In this document: positions 62,346 through 64,000 of the stretch, piece by piece
How the letters are laid out: every line of letters starts with the position of its first letter
How positions within the stretch are numbered: position 1 is the first letter of the stretch
Source: Alloalcanivorax marinus
GTDB taxonomy: Bacteria; Pseudomonadota; Gammaproteobacteria; Pseudomonadales; Alcanivoracaceae
Direction: 5' to 3'
NCBI RefSeq assembly: GCF_016906305.1
Contig: NZ_JADDOL010000001.1
Location: forward strand, 186,001 to 250,000
DNA: 64,000 nt
Made by a program: the position numbers and the translations under genes
The notes under the pieces: model-generated
What the model was told of the DNA's origin: nothing
Databases searched by the model: none
Seen by the model: the letters and a program-made list of their open reading frames with translations, nothing else

Positions 62346-63107
62346 TTAGGGCGTTGTATTTTTGTTTAACCGTCCCGGATAGTGATAAATAATCCACTGT
62401 TCGGCGGCGGCGGTCACGGTTTTTGCGTCCTTGCCATCGGTATTAATCACCGGACTGATACGCAGGGTGATTTCACCGGGAAAGCGCAACCAGGAGCGGG
62501 CCGGCCAGCAATCGCCACTGTTGTGCGCCATCGCCACCACCGGCACGCCGGCACGGCAGGCCAGCAACGCGCCGCCGTGATTAAAATGGCCCAGGGTGCC
62601 CGGTGATTGGCGCGAACCCTCCGGGTAAATGACCACCGGAACGCCCTCGTGCAGGCGCGACGTGCCCTGGCTGAGCAGTGCTTTCAGGGCCGCCCTTCCC
62701 TTGCCCCGGTCGATGCGGATGGGGCGCAACAACGCCAGTCCCCAGCCGAAGAACGGCAGCCACAACAGTTCCCGTTTCAGCACCGTGGCCTGTGGGGAAA
62801 TCAATAATTGTAAAAAGAAGGTTTCCCAACTGCTCTGGTGATTGGCCAGCACCACGAAGCCGCCCGCCGGCAGATGCTCGCGGCCCTCCACGCGTACCCG
62901 CACGCCGTTCAGGTGGCGAAGCAGTGCCATGGAAAAACCGGTCCAAAGGTTCACGAAACGGTAACGTTTTCTAAACGGTAAAAATGGCCCGATCAGCACA
63001 CAGAAAAAGCTGTGAACGACACCGGCCAGGTTATAGAGAATAAAAAACAGCACACTGCGAATGACGATGCCCGGAGTGGCGCGGCGGGCGCCGGCGGGTG
63101 GGTTCAT
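62346..63107 (-). CDS. 1-acyl-sn-glycerol-3-phosphate acyltransferase (PlsC family)
   Basis: The 253-residue protein has two N-terminal hydrophobic stretches and acyltransferase blocks NHQSSWETFF (88-97), YPEGSRQSPG and a third basic region. The usual HX4D motif reads HX4E (His90, Glu95), a variant I recall in other proteobacterial PlsC-like proteins. It acylates lysophosphatidate in phospholipid synthesis, or a related acceptor. The start overlaps the gmhB stop by four bases. Confidence 0.88.
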   Translation of the reverse strand: MNPPAGARRATPGIVIRSVLFFILYNLAGVVHSFFCVLIGPFLPFRKRYRFVNLWTGFSMALLRHLNGVRVRVEGREHLPAGGFVVLANHQSSWETFFLQLLISPQATVLKRELLWLPFFGWGLALLRPIRIDRGKGRAALKALLSQGTSRLHEGVPVVIYPEGSRQSPGTLGHFNHGGALLACRAGVPVVAMAHNSGDCWPARSWLRFPGEITLRISPVINTDGKDAKTVTAAAEQWIIYHYPGRLNKNTTP

Positions 63108-63655
63108 GGAGCGTCCTTGAGAAACTGATCGACAAAGCGGGCCAGGGAGTCATAAACCACCACCGGGCCCAGGTTCTCGGGCAGGCCCTTGTCCAGGGTG
63201 CGCCGGCCCTTGCCGGTGAGCACCAGCACCGGGCGGCAGCCCCGGGCAACGCCGGCCTGCAGGTCTCTGAGACTATCACCAACCAGGGGCACGCCGGCCA
63301 CCTCGCCATAATCGGCAACAATTTGGTCGATCAGTCCGGCGGCGGGCTTGCGGCAGTCGCAGCCGTCGTCCGGGCCATGGGGGCAGACGTAAATACCGTC
63401 GAGGCGGGCACCGGCCTCCGCGAGATGGTCGACCATGCGAGCGTGAATGGCCTCCAGGGTGGTGGTGTCGAACAGGCCGCGTGCCAGACCGGATTGGTTG
63501 GTGGCCACCACCACCCGGTAGCCGGCCCGGTTGAGCCGGGCGATGGCGTCCGCGCTGCCGGGCAGCGGGTGCCATTCGTCCGGGGTTTTGATGTAGGCGT
63601 CGGAGTCTTCGTTAACGACGCCGTCGCGGTCGAGAATAATCAGCTTATTGGTCAT
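63104..63655 (-). CDS. gmhB: D-glycero-beta-D-manno-heptose-1,7-bisphosphate 7-phosphatase
   Basis: The 183-residue HAD phosphatase has LDRDGVVNEDSDAYI with both catalytic Asp, ATNQSGLARG, and the zinc-binding stretch CPHGPDDGCDCRKPAAGL, which distinguishes GmhB from other HAD enzymes. It acts in ADP-heptose synthesis for the lipopolysaccharide inner core. No Shine-Dalgarno is seen; a TATACT hexamer ends seven bases before the ATG. Confidence 0.95.
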   Translation of the reverse strand: MTNKLIILDRDGVVNEDSDAYIKTPDEWHPLPGSADAIARLNRAGYRVVVATNQSGLARGLFDTTTLEAIHARMVDHLAEAGARLDGIYVCPHGPDDGCDCRKPAAGLIDQIVADYGEVAGVPLVGDSLRDLQAGVARGCRPVLVLTGKGRRTLDKGLPENLGPVVVYDSLARFVDQFLKDAP

Positions 63656-63662
63656 GGCGGCG

Positions 63663-63668
63663 AGTATA
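63663..63668 (-). promoter_or_regulatory. TATACT hexamer seven bases upstream of gmhB
   Basis: A -10-like hexamer on the minus strand would start transcription close to the gmhB ATG. No -35 match is visible. Confidence 0.4.
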
Positions 63669-63712
63669 CCAGCCGGACCCCGCCGCGGCGCCGGTCGCTG
63701 ATCAGGCCATGA

Positions 63713-64000
63713 TCAAGCCATGGTATCCACGATCCCACCTTCCACGCGCAGGGCCGCGCCGGTGGTGGCGGAAGCCTGCGGGGACGCCAGATAGACCACC
63801 ATATTGGCCACTTCCTCCACATCGGCGACCCGCTGAATAATCGACGTGGGCCGGTTTTCCTTCACGAAGCGCTCTTCCATCTCCTGCTCGGAAAGGCCTT
63901 TTTCCTCGGCCATTTCATGCAGCATTTTGCCGACGCCTTCGGATCGGGTGGGCCCGGGCAACACCGCGTTGACGGTCACCTTGGTGCCGCTGAGCACCTT
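63713..64000 (-). CDS. Short-chain dehydrogenase, C-terminal part (5' end outside window)
   Basis: The visible 95 codons end an SDR: GTKVTVNAVLPGPTRSEG is the post-active-site PG motif, followed by the helical substrate loop and ADVEEVANMVVYLASPQASATTGAALRVEGG, the conserved C-terminal signature given here in full context of two parts. The nucleotide-binding and catalytic parts lie beyond the right edge. Substrate unknown. Confidence 0.88.
   Translation of the reverse strand, partial: KVLSGTKVTVNAVLPGPTRSEGVGKMLHEMAEEKGLSEQEMEERFVKENRPTSIIQRVADVEEVANMVVYLASPQASATTGAALRVEGGIVDTMA

Overview
The window is a GC-rich gammaproteobacterial chromosome segment spanning the replication origin. The combination of a membrane AlkB alkane hydroxylase, a wax ester synthase closely matching remembered Alcanivorax borkumensis AtfA1, and many acyl-CoA enzymes points to Alcanivorax or a relative (Alcanivoracaceae). 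This is inferred from gene content, not from an rRNA marker. I saw no rRNA, tRNA, CRISPR array, insertion sequence or prophage.

Left arm (1-15.2 kb): a truncated MscS-type channel, an EphD-like hydrolase/dehydrogenase fusion with a MerR regulator, alkB, a divergent lipoprotein of the penicillin acylase family, a quinone oxidoreductase, an acyl-CoA thioesterase with an orphan solute-binding protein, an acyl-CoA ligase, and the clsC-mscL pair. 15.3-30.2 kb is a minus-strand core block: glmS-glmU, the nine-gene atp operon with its own promoter and terminator, parB-parA, rsmG and mnmG.

30.4-51.4 kb is accessory metabolism lying between mnmG and mnmE: NhaP2 antiporter, a short-chain dehydrogenase, a FadE-type acyl-CoA dehydrogenase, a HAD phosphatase, an ExeM-type nuclease with a GlyGly-CTERM tail, wax ester synthase, a cold shock protein, glutamate dehydrogenase, a YgjP-like metallopeptidase with an orphan membrane fusion protein, a second acyl-CoA ligase, fumarase C, a diguanylate cyclase, a NIT-ANTAR regulator, a MaoC-type hydratase and a DUF2254 protein.

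51.4-61.8 kb is the origin locus: mnmE, yidC, rnpA and rpmH on the minus strand, oriC with DnaA boxes, then dnaA, dnaN, recF and gyrB on the plus strand. Transcription diverges from oriC, as expected for leading-strand genes. Two perfect 16-bp sites matching the Pseudomonas parS consensus lie inside recF, about 31 kb from parAB. The right end holds an H-NS-family protein, a PlsC-type acyltransferase, GmhB and a truncated short-chain dehydrogenase.

Functionally the window joins chromosome replication and segregation, ATP synthesis and cell-wall precursor supply to alkane and fatty acid oxidation, lipid storage and osmotic adaptation. The best leads are the parS pair built into recF codons, the dyad at the alkB promoter, three genes with a -10-like hexamer 6-7 nt from the start codon and no Shine-Dalgarno, and the lipid-rich segment between mnmE and mnmG.
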